Shown one piece after another: positions 33,054 through 41,734 of a DNA stretch of 64,000 nt (positions within the stretch are counted from its first letter, which is position 1; each line of letters opens with the position of its first letter). Where the stretch lies: contig NZ_WWGX01000089.1 of assembly GCF_009862265.1 (NCBI RefSeq), positions 83,895-147,894 of the forward strand, given 5' to 3'. The translations under genes were made by a program, and so were the position numbers. The stretch comes from Streptomyces sp. SID8352. Lineage in GTDB: Bacteria; Actinomycetota; Actinomycetes; Streptomycetales; Streptomycetaceae. The notes below the pieces were generated by a model, which ran no database searches, was not told the origin of the DNA, and saw only the letters and a list, made by a program, of their open reading frames with translations.

Positions 33054-35225
33054 TCACACCGCCTGGAACTGCTCCTCCCGGTCGAGCAGCACCTTCGCGT
33101 ACCGCAGCAGCGGGCCGGGCATACTGAACCGGCTGTGCGCGTACTCCCGCAGCAGGCTCGCGTCGACCAGCTGGTACAGGGACCACCGGGCCTCCGTCGG
33201 CGTCGTGCCCGCCGCGTCCGCCACGGTGTAGGCGGTGATGTGGGTGCCCTCGGTCCGGCCGAGCAGCCGGAACACCCGGCGCGCCGGCTCCGGCAGCGCC
33301 GCGTACGACAGCTCGAACGCCACCTGGACCGAGGACAGCAGGTCCCCCGGTAGGGAGGGCTGCCGGAAGAGCCCGGCCTCCTGCAGCTCTACGTAGTACT
33401 GGGCGATGCTGAGGCAGGGAGGCTGGGCCAGACGCGTCGCGAGGACCCGGATCACCAGAGGCAGCCCGTCGCAGTACCGGCTCAGGGCCATGGCGGCGAG
33501 CGACTCCGCCTCGGTCCGTTCCGGTCCCAGCAGCCGCCCGAGCAGCATCAGCGCCTCCTCGTCGTCGAGCGCGTCGACGGCGATCCGCCGTATGCCGTCC
33601 CTGGCGACCAGACAGGGCAGTGTGTTGCGGCTCGTGACAAGCACGGCGCACCCCGCATCGCCGGGAATGAGGGGGCGTATCTGATCTTCGTCGCGCGCGT
33701 TGTCCAGGACCACCAGAACCCGCCGCCCGGACAGCCGGGTGCGGTACAGGTTCGCGGCCTCGTCGAGGTGGTCCGGGATGTGCTCCCCGGGCACGCCGAG
33801 CGCGCGCAGGAACGAGATCAGGGCCGCCTGAGCGTCCAGGGGGCCTCTGCGCGCGTGACCGTGCAGATCGATGTAGAGCTGCCCGTCCGGGAAATGGTCC
33901 AGCACCCGGTGCGCCCACCGCAGTGCCAGCGCGGTCTTGCCCCCGCCGGGCGGTCCGGTGAGCAGCGCAGCCGGGACCTGGCCGTCCCGCTCGCCGGGGG
34001 CGAGGAGCATCTGGTTCAGCTCCTGGAGCTGGGCGGCGCGCCCGACGAAGTGCCGGGTCCTGGCCGGCAGCTGCGACGGCTTGACCTCGGGCGGCAGAGG
34101 AGAGGCCGACGGCCTGCTCTCCCGCAGGGCGTCCTCCGTCTGCCGGAACAGCAGCACACTCCTGGGCCAGCTCAGCTGCTGGAGCAGGACCCGCTGATGG
34201 ACCTGGCGTATCTCCGGGCCGGGCTGCAGCCCCAGTTCGGCGTCGAGCCGCTGCGTAACGTCGGCGAACACCCGCAGCGCTTCGTACTGCTCCCCGCAGC
34301 TGGCCAGGGCCAGTATGAGCCGTGCCTGCAACCCTTCGTGCAGGGGGTCGTCCCCGGCGGCGGCGCGCAGGGCCGACACCACCTGCTCCGGTTGCTCGAA
34401 CCGCAGCGCGAGGTCCGCGTACAGAAGCAGATTCTCGATCCGCTGACGGACCGCCGCGGTGGCCTCCGGGTGAAGGGCCAACTGCGGCTCGTCGGCGAGG
34501 ATGGGGCCGCGCCAGCACTGGTGCGCGAGTGCCGCGAGCTCGTAGGCGACCTTCGCCTCCCCCTGAGCATGACTCTGCCGCGCCTTTTTCGCCAGGTCCC
34601 GGAAGCGGGTCAGGTCGACCTGATCGTGTCCGACCGACAGTGCATAGCCGGTCGGAGTGCGGATCAGGTAGGAGGCGGCTTGGCCCGCAGAACCGGAACC
34701 GGAGGAGCGCAGAAGTCCACGCGCCTGGCTCACGTACGTGTGGATCAGGTTCTGGTAAGAACGCGGTGGCTCCTTCGGCCAGAGGGTGCTGCCTATTACA
34801 TCGAAACTGGCCGACTGCGGGTGGCACAGCGCCAGCAGTGACAATAAGCGTCGGAGCTTGAGAGAGCGTACGTCGCTCACGATGCCGCCGCGCTCGATGG
34901 TCAGATCGCCGAGAATGCCGATGCGCAGACCGCTTCTGTCTTGAGCGGCGGATTTCCGGCTGTTGGTCATGGATCGCCGTATCTCGTCGGCGTCGAGCCC
35001 GAGTACGACCGCCAGGGCGCGCAGGGTTCGGGCCTGCGGCTGTTCCACGCGCCCGCTTTCGATGTCACGCAGGGTCCGCACGCTGATCCCCGACGCCTCG
35101 GCGAACTGACGCTGGGTCATGCCTGCACTCTGCCGGAACGCGCGAACTCGGATGTGGAAGGGGAACGGTCCCCTCTGCTGGAGACGGTAACTGGTGGCTG
35201 CTCCGGCGCTCTGGAAGTTCGACAT
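33054..35225 (-). CDS. XRE-SARP-NB-ARC pathway regulator with a TTA codon
   Basis: The 723-residue protein combines an XRE helix-turn-helix (~24-86; MTQRQFAEASGISVRTLRDI), a SARP winged helix plus BTAD domain (~100-345; SLKLRRLLSLLALCHP), and an NB-ARC ATPase (Walker A LLTGPPGGGKTALALR, Walker B RRVLVVLDNARDED, and GLPLVIRVLATRLA). It lacks long C-terminal TPRs. SARPs activate antibiotic clusters by binding 11-base-spaced heptamers; XRE-SARP fusions are less common. Codon 127 is TTA (34845-34847), so translation should depend on the bldA tRNA. ATG 35225 was chosen because the upstream 26 codons lack any domain. It converges on the lysE gene and is the likely activator of the nitroso cluster. 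Confidence 0.92.
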   Translation of the reverse strand: MSNFQSAGAATSYRLQQRGPFPFHIRVRAFRQSAGMTQRQFAEASGISVRTLRDIESGRVEQPQARTLRALAVVLGLDADEIRRSMTNSRKSAAQDRSGLRIGILGDLTIERGGIVSDVRSLKLRRLLSLLALCHPQSASFDVIGSTLWPKEPPRSYQNLIHTYVSQARGLLRSSGSGSAGQAASYLIRTPTGYALSVGHDQVDLTRFRDLAKKARQSHAQGEAKVAYELAALAHQCWRGPILADEPQLALHPEATAAVRQRIENLLLYADLALRFEQPEQVVSALRAAAGDDPLHEGLQARLILALASCGEQYEALRVFADVTQRLDAELGLQPGPEIRQVHQRVLLQQLSWPRSVLLFRQTEDALRESRPSASPLPPEVKPSQLPARTRHFVGRAAQLQELNQMLLAPGERDGQVPAALLTGPPGGGKTALALRWAHRVLDHFPDGQLYIDLHGHARRGPLDAQAALISFLRALGVPGEHIPDHLDEAANLYRTRLSGRRVLVVLDNARDEDQIRPLIPGDAGCAVLVTSRNTLPCLVARDGIRRIAVDALDDEEALMLLGRLLGPERTEAESLAAMALSRYCDGLPLVIRVLATRLAQPPCLSIAQYYVELQEAGLFRQPSLPGDLLSSVQVAFELSYAALPEPARRVFRLLGRTEGTHITAYTVADAAGTTPTEARWSLYQLVDASLLREYAHSRFSMPGPLLRYAKVLLDREEQFQAV

Positions 35226-35307
35226 GGCCCCCCGCCGTTGAGTGATGACTCGGCACGTGATCAATGGTATTGAACGAGCTTTCGAGCCTCCTCCTCCCAA
35301 CACAACT

Positions 35308-35350
35308 CGATCAACGAGTGATCATAGAATGATCAATTTCACACTGTAAT
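35308..35350 (+). promoter_or_regulatory. textbook-like SARP operator and -10 element
   Basis: Three heptamers, CGATCAA (35308-35314), TGATCAT (35319-35325) and TGATCAA (35330-35336), recur with an exact 11-base period. Eight bases after the last one lies TGTAAT (35345-35350), a good -10. This is the reported geometry of SARP-activated promoters. It fires rightward, away from the divergent SARP gene. A further TGATCAA sits at 35258-35264, outside the phase. Confidence 0.65.
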
Positions 35351-35466
35351 TGACGTTCTCGTGAACGGTCGGGCGGATTGCAGAAAGCTCTGGCGTGACG
35401 AGGGGATTACGGTCGACGGTCATTGTCCGGAAAAGGAATTGACATACATTCGGAAGGGCGGCCCCC

Positions 35467-35532
35467 GAGGCGCCCGTCTGTCTGCCGGAACCCGGGACCG
35501 GGCTCTTCGGGTTCCCGTCCAGAGGGCGCCTC
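35467..35532. ncRNA. large nested stem-loop downstream of the SARP-type promoter
   Basis: Outer arms GAGGCGCCC (35467-35475) and GGGCGCCTC (35524-35532) enclose inner arms GGAACCCG (35487-35494) and CGGGTTCC (35508-35515). Transcription from the 35308-35350 promoter would enter it after about 110 bases. It could be a terminator of a short RNA or a leader structure. No translated frame around it is convincing. Confidence 0.5.
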
Positions 35533-35601
35533 AAAGGCCTGTCAGCGGGCAAGTCCCTGGTAGCGGGGTGGTAACGCACGTTCGGAGGCTGGGGGTGTGG
35601 G

Positions 35602-35751
35602 CTGTGTACCCGTTACTCGACGGATCCCTCTGATCGGGAGCGGGAGATCATCAGGCTGCTGGTTCCGCAGGTCGAACCTGGTGGGTGCGGGCCCAGAGTG
35701 TGGGGATCTTGTTGCCGCGGCAGCGGTACGGGGGGACCGGGAGCGCGCTGA
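35602..35751 (+). pseudogene. IS5-family transposase N-terminal remnant
   Basis: In the frame starting at base 35611 the DNA reads RYSTDPSDREREIIRLLVPQ, which resembles the YPSDLTDxEWxLIxPLLP opening of IS5-family transposases. The frame ends at a TGA at 35749. The rest of the transposase and the terminal repeats are not seen. It supports a history of mobile-element activity at the right edge of the island. Confidence 0.5.
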
Positions 35752-35912
35752 TCTTCCGCAATCCTTCCGAGCGGGACCCGGGCATCTCTGCCCAGGTCTT
35801 CACCGCGGCAGGTCACCTGCTCAGCAAGCCGGGACACCTCCGCGCCCCGTGCTGACCGTTTGCTGACCCGAATGCCACCATCACGCCCTTGGCCTGCGTA
35901 AACACCCAAACG

Positions 35913-35945
35913 CTAGATCTTGGACTTGAACATGGTACGCAGCAT
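35913..35945 (-). pseudogene. panD: truncated panD copy: first ten codons then stop
   Basis: From ATG 35945, preceded by GGAG, the minus strand encodes MLRTMFKSKI and then TAG. This equals the usual Streptomyces PanD N-terminus (recalled). The match to the intact panD ends at the ATC codon at 35916; the bases to its left are unrelated. I read this as the chromosomal panD 5' end cut off from its body by the island, whose left end supplied a substitute. Confidence 0.8.
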
Positions 35946-36067
35946 CGGTGCACTCCAACGGGTAGGCTTCCTGCCTGCATTCTTGCAGGTCAAGGGCTCT
36001 TTTCACGCTGTGCAACGACTGGCCTGTCCGGGCGGCCGTCCTCCGTTCCTCCAGGACTCGTGCTGAC
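35916..36067. repeat. right copy of the panD 5'-end/leader repeat (possible attachment site)
   Basis: This is the partner of 20391-20541, in the same orientation and of almost equal length. The panD-proximal bases GATCTTGGACTTGAACAT are identical; the leader has diverged but keeps the hairpin (CCTGCA 35974-35979 with TGCAGG 35984-35989) and the CAGGACTCG-GCTGACC end. Confidence 0.75.
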
Positions 36068-36341
36068 CACTTGGCGCCTTCTCCGACGTCTCGCCGGATC
36101 CCGGCGTCCCGGCCCCCTCACGGCCGGGACCGGTCGGCTCCCCCACTCGACCCGACACTTCCCGCCACAGTGATGGAACCGCTCACCCGATGGATCAACC
36201 TTTCTGCGAAATAAGGCTATTGACGTCCTTTCTGGCCACTTTCGTCGTCTCCGCTGACCGCTGTCGCCGCCCGCGGCTTGGCTGTCCCCCGTGCCCGCCG
36301 CCGGGGAGAGGAAGCGGCGGGACCTTCACGAGGGGGAGGAA

Positions 36342-37777
36342 TGACTGTCTGCAACCGATCACCCGCGCCGGCAGGGGCGGTGGCGGCCGTCGACTGACCA
36401 CCGCCGGAGTCGGAGCCGTCCTGGCAACCCCCGCCGTGCTCGCCCTGGCCGCCGCTCCGGCCCAGGCCGCCCCGGCGCCACGCGGCACCACCAGCCAGGT
36501 CGACGCCGGCCTCGGCGGCGCCAAGCCCAACGGCGGGAGCACGAGTCTCGACGTCAGCGCCGACGGCCACTACGCACTTTCGTCTCGGACGCCGACAATC
36601 TGGCCGCACAGCTCTCCACGGGCCAACAGGTGTACGTCCGGGACCTGCGCCACCGCCGTACCGAACGGATCAGCGTGCTCACCGACGGCACCCCGATGCG
36701 GGGCCACGACGGAGTGATCAGCGCGAACGGCCGCTACGTCGCCTTCACCAGTACCGACCGCACCCCGGTGGACGGCCACAAGCCCATCGGGGACGCCAAC
36801 ATCTACGTCCGTGACCGCCGGACCGGCCGCACCGAGCTGATCAGCGCCGGCGACGGCACACTCGACCATTCCAAGCACACGGCCGACAGCCCGTCCATCA
36901 GCACAAACGGCCGCTACGTGGCCTTCGCCTCCACTCGCGCCGATCTGGTGCTCACCAAGGACACCATTTCGCTGAAACCGCATCCCCAGCCCTACAAGAT
37001 CTAGGTGACCGCTGGACCCGCACCACCCGGCTGGTCAGCACCGCCGCGGACGGCTCGCCCCGCAGGTCCACCAACCCGACCATCAGCGCCGACGGCCGCA
37101 CGATCGGCTTCAGCTCCACCGCCACCGACCTGCTCCCGGTGCCCGAGGGCCCGACCGAACCGGAGGACCCCGGCGACCCCGAGGACGGGCAGGACCTCAC
37201 GGTGGCGCGTCTCGCCGGGTACTACGTCCGCGACCTGGCGACCGGCACCACCCGCGTCGCCGCCACCAACCCGGCCGGCGTACCCGCCCGGGCCGCCCTC
37301 GACGCCGTCATCAGCCCGGACGGGCGGACCGCCCCCTACTCGCTGTCCACGCCCAGCGCGCCACCCCGCAAGACCAACCATCTGGAGCTCTACGCCCGCA
37401 ATCTGCGCACAGGCACCGTGAAGCTGGTCAGCACACCCCTCCCCGGCACCGGCACGACCAGCAGCTCCCACGACGGCGCCATCACAGCGGACAACCGCTG
37501 GGTCTACTTCACCTCCGACGCCGACAACCTGGTGCCCGGCCCGCACTATCCGTGGCGGAGCCCGGAAATCTTCCGCCACGACCTGCGCACCGGGCGCACC
37601 GAACGGGTGGCCACCACCCCGCGCGGCTCGGCAGGCAACGGCTACGCGCTCAACCCGTCCGTCGACGCCCGCGGCACCACGGTGGTTTTCCATTCCTCCA
37701 GCGGCAACCTGCTGCCCGGCGGCGACGGACCGGAGAGCAACCGCTACCACGTCTTCGCCCGCAGCATCCGGCACTGA
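36342..37777 (+). pseudogene. secreted TolB/PD40-type beta-propeller protein, multiply frameshifted
   Basis: Three reading frames in order encode one protein. The start (ATG 36342 after GGGAGGA) runs into stop after a few codons; a signal-peptide part follows in another frame (TTAGVGAVLATPAVLALAAA); blade repeats follow after a lost base near 36578 (ISANGRYVAFTSTDRTP, NIYVRDRRTGRTELISAG); and a further break near 37000 (PYKI then TAG) leads to the last blades (ISADGRTIGFSSTATDLLP, VYFTSDADNLVPGP). The blades repeat the pattern ISxDGRYVAFxSxAxxL...VYVRDLxTGxT of PD40 proteins. I count at least three disruptions, so it is a decayed gene unless the assembly is wrong here. Confidence 0.82.
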
Positions 37778-37836
37778 GAGCCGTCCCGCGGTCCCCGGCC
37801 GGACGCGCGACACCGGCCACACCTCGCCCCGCTGTC

Positions 37837-37867
37837 GGGCGTCCGCACACACGGTGTGCGGACGCCC
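37837..37867. terminator. strong 14-bp hairpin after the beta-propeller pseudogene
   Basis: Perfect arms at 37837-37850 (GGGCGTCCGCACAC) and 37854-37867 enclose a 3-base loop. There is no T tract, as is common for Streptomyces terminators. Confidence 0.75.
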
Positions 37868-38367
37868 TCCGCCTCGCGGTGCTCCCCAGGCCCGAAGGGC
37901 GTGCCGGCACTCTCAGCAAGACCGGGCGGGGACGACTCCCGCTCGATCTGCCCGGACTCACGTCGTACCGTGCCGCGTTCGACCGGCGCCCGTGCCGTGG
38001 CGAGGCCCGGTTGGCGGTGCGCCGAGTGAGGGCGGGTTCACCGTCCGGCGGGCGTTCGAGTCCGATGGTGGCCCGGGGCCGACACCTTGCGGGGCGCGCT
38101 CGGTGAGGTCGGGGACATTCTGACGCCCACAGACCCGGACGGCGCGGTGGGGACAGGCTCGCACCCAGGTCGTGGATGCGGCCCGGCAGCCCGGGCGAGC
38201 CCTGTCCGCCGGGGACCCCCCGTCGGCCGCCTCAAGGGTGGGCGTTCACGCCCCTGAGCAGTCCGCCGGCGCCGCCCGGACCGGCTTCCCGACGGGCTGC
38301 CCGCTCCCCGGCGGCACTGGCGTGCCGTCCGGGATCCCCGATACGACGTGAAGTAAATTGTCCGGTT
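37868..38367. other. intergenic region, nothing recognised
   Basis: This 500-base gap precedes the multicopper oxidase gene. Open frames are compositionally non-coding. The last ~25 bases are AT-richer (AAGTAAATTG) and may be the promoter/leader of the oxidase gene. Confidence 0.5.
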
Positions 38368-39966
38368 ATGGGAGATATTCATGGAGTGGGGCGTCGATCC
38401 GTCCTCAAGGCCCTCCCCCTCGCGGGCCTCGCGGCGGCGGGCTGGGCTCCGCGGTCCGAGCGGCGTACACGGGCCACGGCGTCGTTCCCGCAGCCGGCCG
38501 TCTCGCTCCCGCGGCCGGTGGACGGCGCGGCGGTGACCGAGCAGGTCCTCGACGTCCGGTTCTCCGAGGTGACGGTACCGGGCCACGGCCGCATCACGAC
38601 CCGCGCCTACAACGGCGCCGTCCCGGGGCCGACCCTGCGCACGCAGCGCGGAGGCGTCCTGCGGCTGACGCAGGTGAACGGGCTGCCGCCCAATCCGCCC
38701 CACACGGGGGAGCACAACATCCCGCACCACCCCAACAGCTTCAACCTGCACACGCACGGCCTGCACGTCTCCCCGTCCGGCCAGGCCGACAACGTGCTGC
38801 GCGAGTTCGCCCCCCGCACCGCCCAGGAGGCCGCCGCCGGCGGACCGGAGCCCCGTTACACGACCACCATCGACATCCCGGCCGACCACCCCGCCGGCAC
38901 CTTCTGGTACCACCCGCACCTGCACGGATCGACCGCCGAACAGATCGTCGGCGGCATGGCCGGGGTGATCGTCGTCGAGGGCGACGTGGACGAGGTCCCC
39001 GAGATCAGGACCGCCGCCGACATCGTCGTCTGCATCGGCGAACTCAAGGTCAAGGACGGCGCGGTCCCCGCCTTCACCTCCGGCGACTGGGTGAACGGCG
39101 TCCCGTCCGTCTTCACCGTCAACGGCGCCGTCAACCCCACCCTCCAACTGCGCCCGGGCGAGGTCCAGCGGTGGCGGCTGGTCGCCGCGACCGCTTTCAC
39201 CGCCCTGCGCCTCGACCTCACCGGGGACCAGGGGCGCCTCACGCTGCATCAGATCGCGCAGGACGGCATCACCTTCCCGCGCACCGTCGCCCTCGACGGC
39301 CTGGAGCTGGCCATGGGCAACCGCGCCGACGTCCTGGTCCGCGGCGAAACGCCCGGACGGTACGAGCTGCGCGCCGAGGGGCTGCCCGCACCGCTCATGA
39401 CGGTCGAGGTCGCGGGGGATCCCGTCGAGCCGCCGATGCCGCTGCCGACCGCGCTGCCGCAGGGCAGGCCCTTCCTCGACGAGGCGGACCTCACCGATCC
39501 GGGCGCGAGCCGCGACGTGGTCTTCCACACCGACGCGCGCGTCTTCCCCGGAGCCTTCCCCAACGCCTTCCGCATCCTGGGATCGGGCGCGACCCCCGCG
39601 GCCCACCCGGGCACCGACCTCACCCGCGATCCCGCCCACGGCCTCTTCGACCCCGGGTACGTCAACCACACCCTGCGCCTGGGCACCGTCGAGCGGTGGA
39701 CGGTCCGCACAGACGAGAGCCTGCACGGCCGCAACCACCCCTTCCACCTGCACACCAACCCGGTCCTGCTCACCCACCGCAACGGCCGCCGACTCGACCC
39801 GCCCGTCTGGCACGACACCATCGGCCTGACCGGCGGCACCCCCGGGGACTCCGTCACCTTCCTCGTCCGGTACGAGGACTTCACCGGCCACGCCATCGCC
39901 CACTGCCACCAGCTCCAGCACGAGGACCTCGGCATGATGCAGACCGTCGAGTACGTCGGCCCGTAG
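38368..39966 (+). CDS. Tat-exported multicopper oxidase
   Basis: The 532-residue enzyme has a twin-arginine signal (GRRSVLKALPLAGLAAAG) and three cupredoxin domains. All four copper-binding blocks are present: LHTHGLH, FWYHPHLHG, NHPFHLHTNP, and AHCHQLQHEDLGMM with the type 1 ligands. It therefore should hold a type 1 copper and a trinuclear centre and reduce O2 to water while oxidising phenols or metals. It is similar in size to CotA/bilirubin-oxidase-like laccases. No copper chaperone is adjacent. ATG 38368 was chosen because it puts the Tat motif nine residues in. Confidence 0.93.
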   Translation: MGDIHGVGRRSVLKALPLAGLAAAGWAPRSERRTRATASFPQPAVSLPRPVDGAAVTEQVLDVRFSEVTVPGHGRITTRAYNGAVPGPTLRTQRGGVLRLTQVNGLPPNPPHTGEHNIPHHPNSFNLHTHGLHVSPSGQADNVLREFAPRTAQEAAAGGPEPRYTTTIDIPADHPAGTFWYHPHLHGSTAEQIVGGMAGVIVVEGDVDEVPEIRTAADIVVCIGELKVKDGAVPAFTSGDWVNGVPSVFTVNGAVNPTLQLRPGEVQRWRLVAATAFTALRLDLTGDQGRLTLHQIAQDGITFPRTVALDGLELAMGNRADVLVRGETPGRYELRAEGLPAPLMTVEVAGDPVEPPMPLPTALPQGRPFLDEADLTDPGASRDVVFHTDARVFPGAFPNAFRILGSGATPAAHPGTDLTRDPAHGLFDPGYVNHTLRLGTVERWTVRTDESLHGRNHPFHLHTNPVLLTHRNGRRLDPPVWHDTIGLTGGTPGDSVTFLVRYEDFTGHAIAHCHQLQHEDLGMMQTVEYVGP

Positions 39967-40210
39967 GCCCGTACCCGTACGGCCGTACACCCGTACGTCC
40001 GGGCGGGGTCCGGGCCGCCGTGCGGCCCGCTTCCGCCGGGGCGGCGCGCGCCAGTCCACCCGTCGGGGCGTTCGGCGAAAGGAACCCGAGGGAGGGTCAC
40101 CCCTTCGGTCACCGCGTTCCGCATACGTCCACCGCCCCGGTCGACCTCGCCGACGAGCGCGCCCCCGCCGTGCGGCGGCGCACTGCGGGGGCGGGAGCGG
40201 CGAGGCGGTG

Positions 40211-40680
40211 TCAGGGGCCGGAGACCAGCCGGAGGTCCGTCTCGATGCCGGTGGCGCACTGCCGGAGGTGGGGCACCATGGCGCGCAGCTCGTCGAGGGT
40301 CCGGGTGCCCGTGCCGGCGGCGATGTCGGCGGCGGCGATGGGGACACCGGAGCGGTCGTGCACCGGGACGGCGACCGCGCGCAGGCTCTGGTTCAGCTCC
40401 CGGTCGGCGACGCAGTGACGCTCCTCCCGGGCCGCGGTGATGATCGCCCGGAGCTGCTCGATGTCGCGGACGGTGTGGCCGGTCAGGGGCTGGAGGTCGA
40501 CGCGCTCCAGATAGGCGCGGAAGGCGTCCTCGTCCAGGCCCGAGAGCAGGACCCGGCCCATGGCCGTGGCGTAGGCGGGGAAGCGGGAGCCGACGGGGAT
40601 GGACACGGTGATCACCCCCCGCACCGGTACGCGGGCGACGTGCACCACGTCGTCGCCGTCGAGCACGGAGAGCGCGGTCG
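40211..40680 (-). pseudogene. IclR-family regulator, C-terminal fragment
   Basis: The minus strand encodes the effector-binding domain of an IclR-type repressor (HVARVPVRGVITVSIPVGSR, FPAYATAMGRVLLSGLDED, RAVAVPVHDRSGVPIAAADI) to its natural C-terminus. The N-terminal helix-turn-helix, about 75 residues, is missing; upstream of ~40680 the frame runs antisense through an SDR fragment. A deletion must have removed the 5' ends of two divergent genes. The open frame starting at 40753 could still yield a peptide, but it would lack the DNA-binding domain. Confidence 0.8.
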
Positions 40681-40829
40681 TCAGCCCGGCCGAGCTCACC
40701 GGCCTGGCGCTCCTCCTCGCCTCGGACGCGTCGGGCTGGATGACCGAGGGCACCTACGTCGCCGACGGCGGCGCCGGCGCGCTGACCCAGGTCGTCAGCG
40801 ACACCCTGCCGGGGCCGGAGGAGGAGTGA
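40681..40829 (+). pseudogene. short-chain dehydrogenase, C-terminal fragment
   Basis: The plus strand encodes SPAELTGLALLLASDASGWM followed by TEGTYVADGG, the classical end of an SDR oxidoreductase, and stops at 40829. The ~200 residues before it are absent. Its 5' boundary abuts the truncated IclR gene head to head, so one deletion probably removed both gene starts and their shared promoter. Confidence 0.8.
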
Positions 40830-40830
40830 T

Positions 40831-40860
40831 CCCGTCCGGCGGCGGTCGGCGGCGGACGGG
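40831..40860. terminator. hairpin between SDR remnant and guanylate-kinase-like gene
   Basis: Arms CCCGTCCG (40831-40838) and CGGACGGG (40853-40860) form an 8-bp stem right after the SDR stop, between convergent genes. No T tract. Confidence 0.55.
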
Positions 40861-40902
40861 ACGCCCGGCCCCGCGCCGCCGTGCGGTGGGGACGAGGCCC
40901 TC

Positions 40903-41568
40903 TCAGTAGTAGCGCAGCAGGGCCGGCTCGGCGTACCGGGCGTAGACGTCCAGCACCGGGCGCTGGCGGGACAGCCGGGCCTTCTCGGCGCGGCGGATCG
41001 CCTGGAGCGTCACCAGAGCGTGGTCGAAGTCGTCGTTGACGACGTGGTAGTCGTGCTGGTCCACGAAGTTGAAGTCGCGCAGCGCCATGGCGTGCCGCAG
41101 CTCGCGCTCCTCGCCGTCCTCACTGCCGCGCCCGGCCAGGCGCTGGTCCATGAGGTCCACGCTGGGCGCCATCACGAAGACGCCGACGGTCCGTTCGGGG
41201 AAGAAGCGCCGCAGATTGAGGTAGCCCTCGGGGCAGTAGTCGAAGACCAGGTCCTGTCCCTCGGCGAGGGCCTTCTCCAACGGGGTGCGCAGGGTGCCGT
41301 AGTACTCGTCGTAGGACGGATGGATCCACTGGGCGAACTCCCCGGCGTCGGCCATCGCGAGGAACTCCTCCCGGTCCACGTGGTCGTAGTGCTCCTCACC
41401 GGCCCCGGAGCGGGGCTCGCGGGTGGTGACCGAGCGGGCGTGGCCCAGCGCGGGGTCGGCGCGGACCAGGGCCCGGGCAAGCGAGGTCTTTCCGGTGCCC
41501 GAGGGGCCGGAGAGGACGAGGAGCAGGCCGGTGGGCGCGATGCGGAACGGGGCGGCGTCGGGGGACAT
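40903..41568 (-). CDS. guanylate kinase-like protein
   Basis: The 221-residue protein has the P-loop LSGPSGTGKTSLARAL and the guanylate-kinase core: HARSVTTREPRSGAGEEHYD, REEFLAMADAGEFAQWIHPS and a GTLRTPLEKAL block. These align with GMP-binding residues of Gmk (SVTTRxxRxGExxGxDY). The usual GExDG is replaced by GAGEEHYD, and a C-terminal extension replaces the normal end. It looks like a second, divergent Gmk rather than the housekeeping enzyme, possibly acting on another nucleotide. It sits next to the regulator of the second cluster and may belong to it. Confidence 0.85.
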   Translation of the reverse strand: MSPDAAPFRIAPTGLLLVLSGPSGTGKTSLARALVRADPALGHARSVTTREPRSGAGEEHYDHVDREEFLAMADAGEFAQWIHPSYDEYYGTLRTPLEKALAEGQDLVFDYCPEGYLNLRRFFPERTVGVFVMAPSVDLMDQRLAGRGSEDGEERELRHAMALRDFNFVDQHDYHVVNDDFDHALVTLQAIRRAEKARLSRQRPVLDVYARYAEPALLRYY

Positions 41569-41734
41569 GGGCGTGGATCACCTCTGGATCGGGGGCGGTG
41601 TCGGTCACTGGGGGTCCGGTCCCGCGCCGGGGACGGCTCGGAGAGGGGCGGCGGGGATCCGTGGACCGCGTCCAACCAAGCCTGGTCACCCAGCGAACCT
41701 GAGGCAATGAGTTTCCGTCTCCTTCGGCAGGTGG

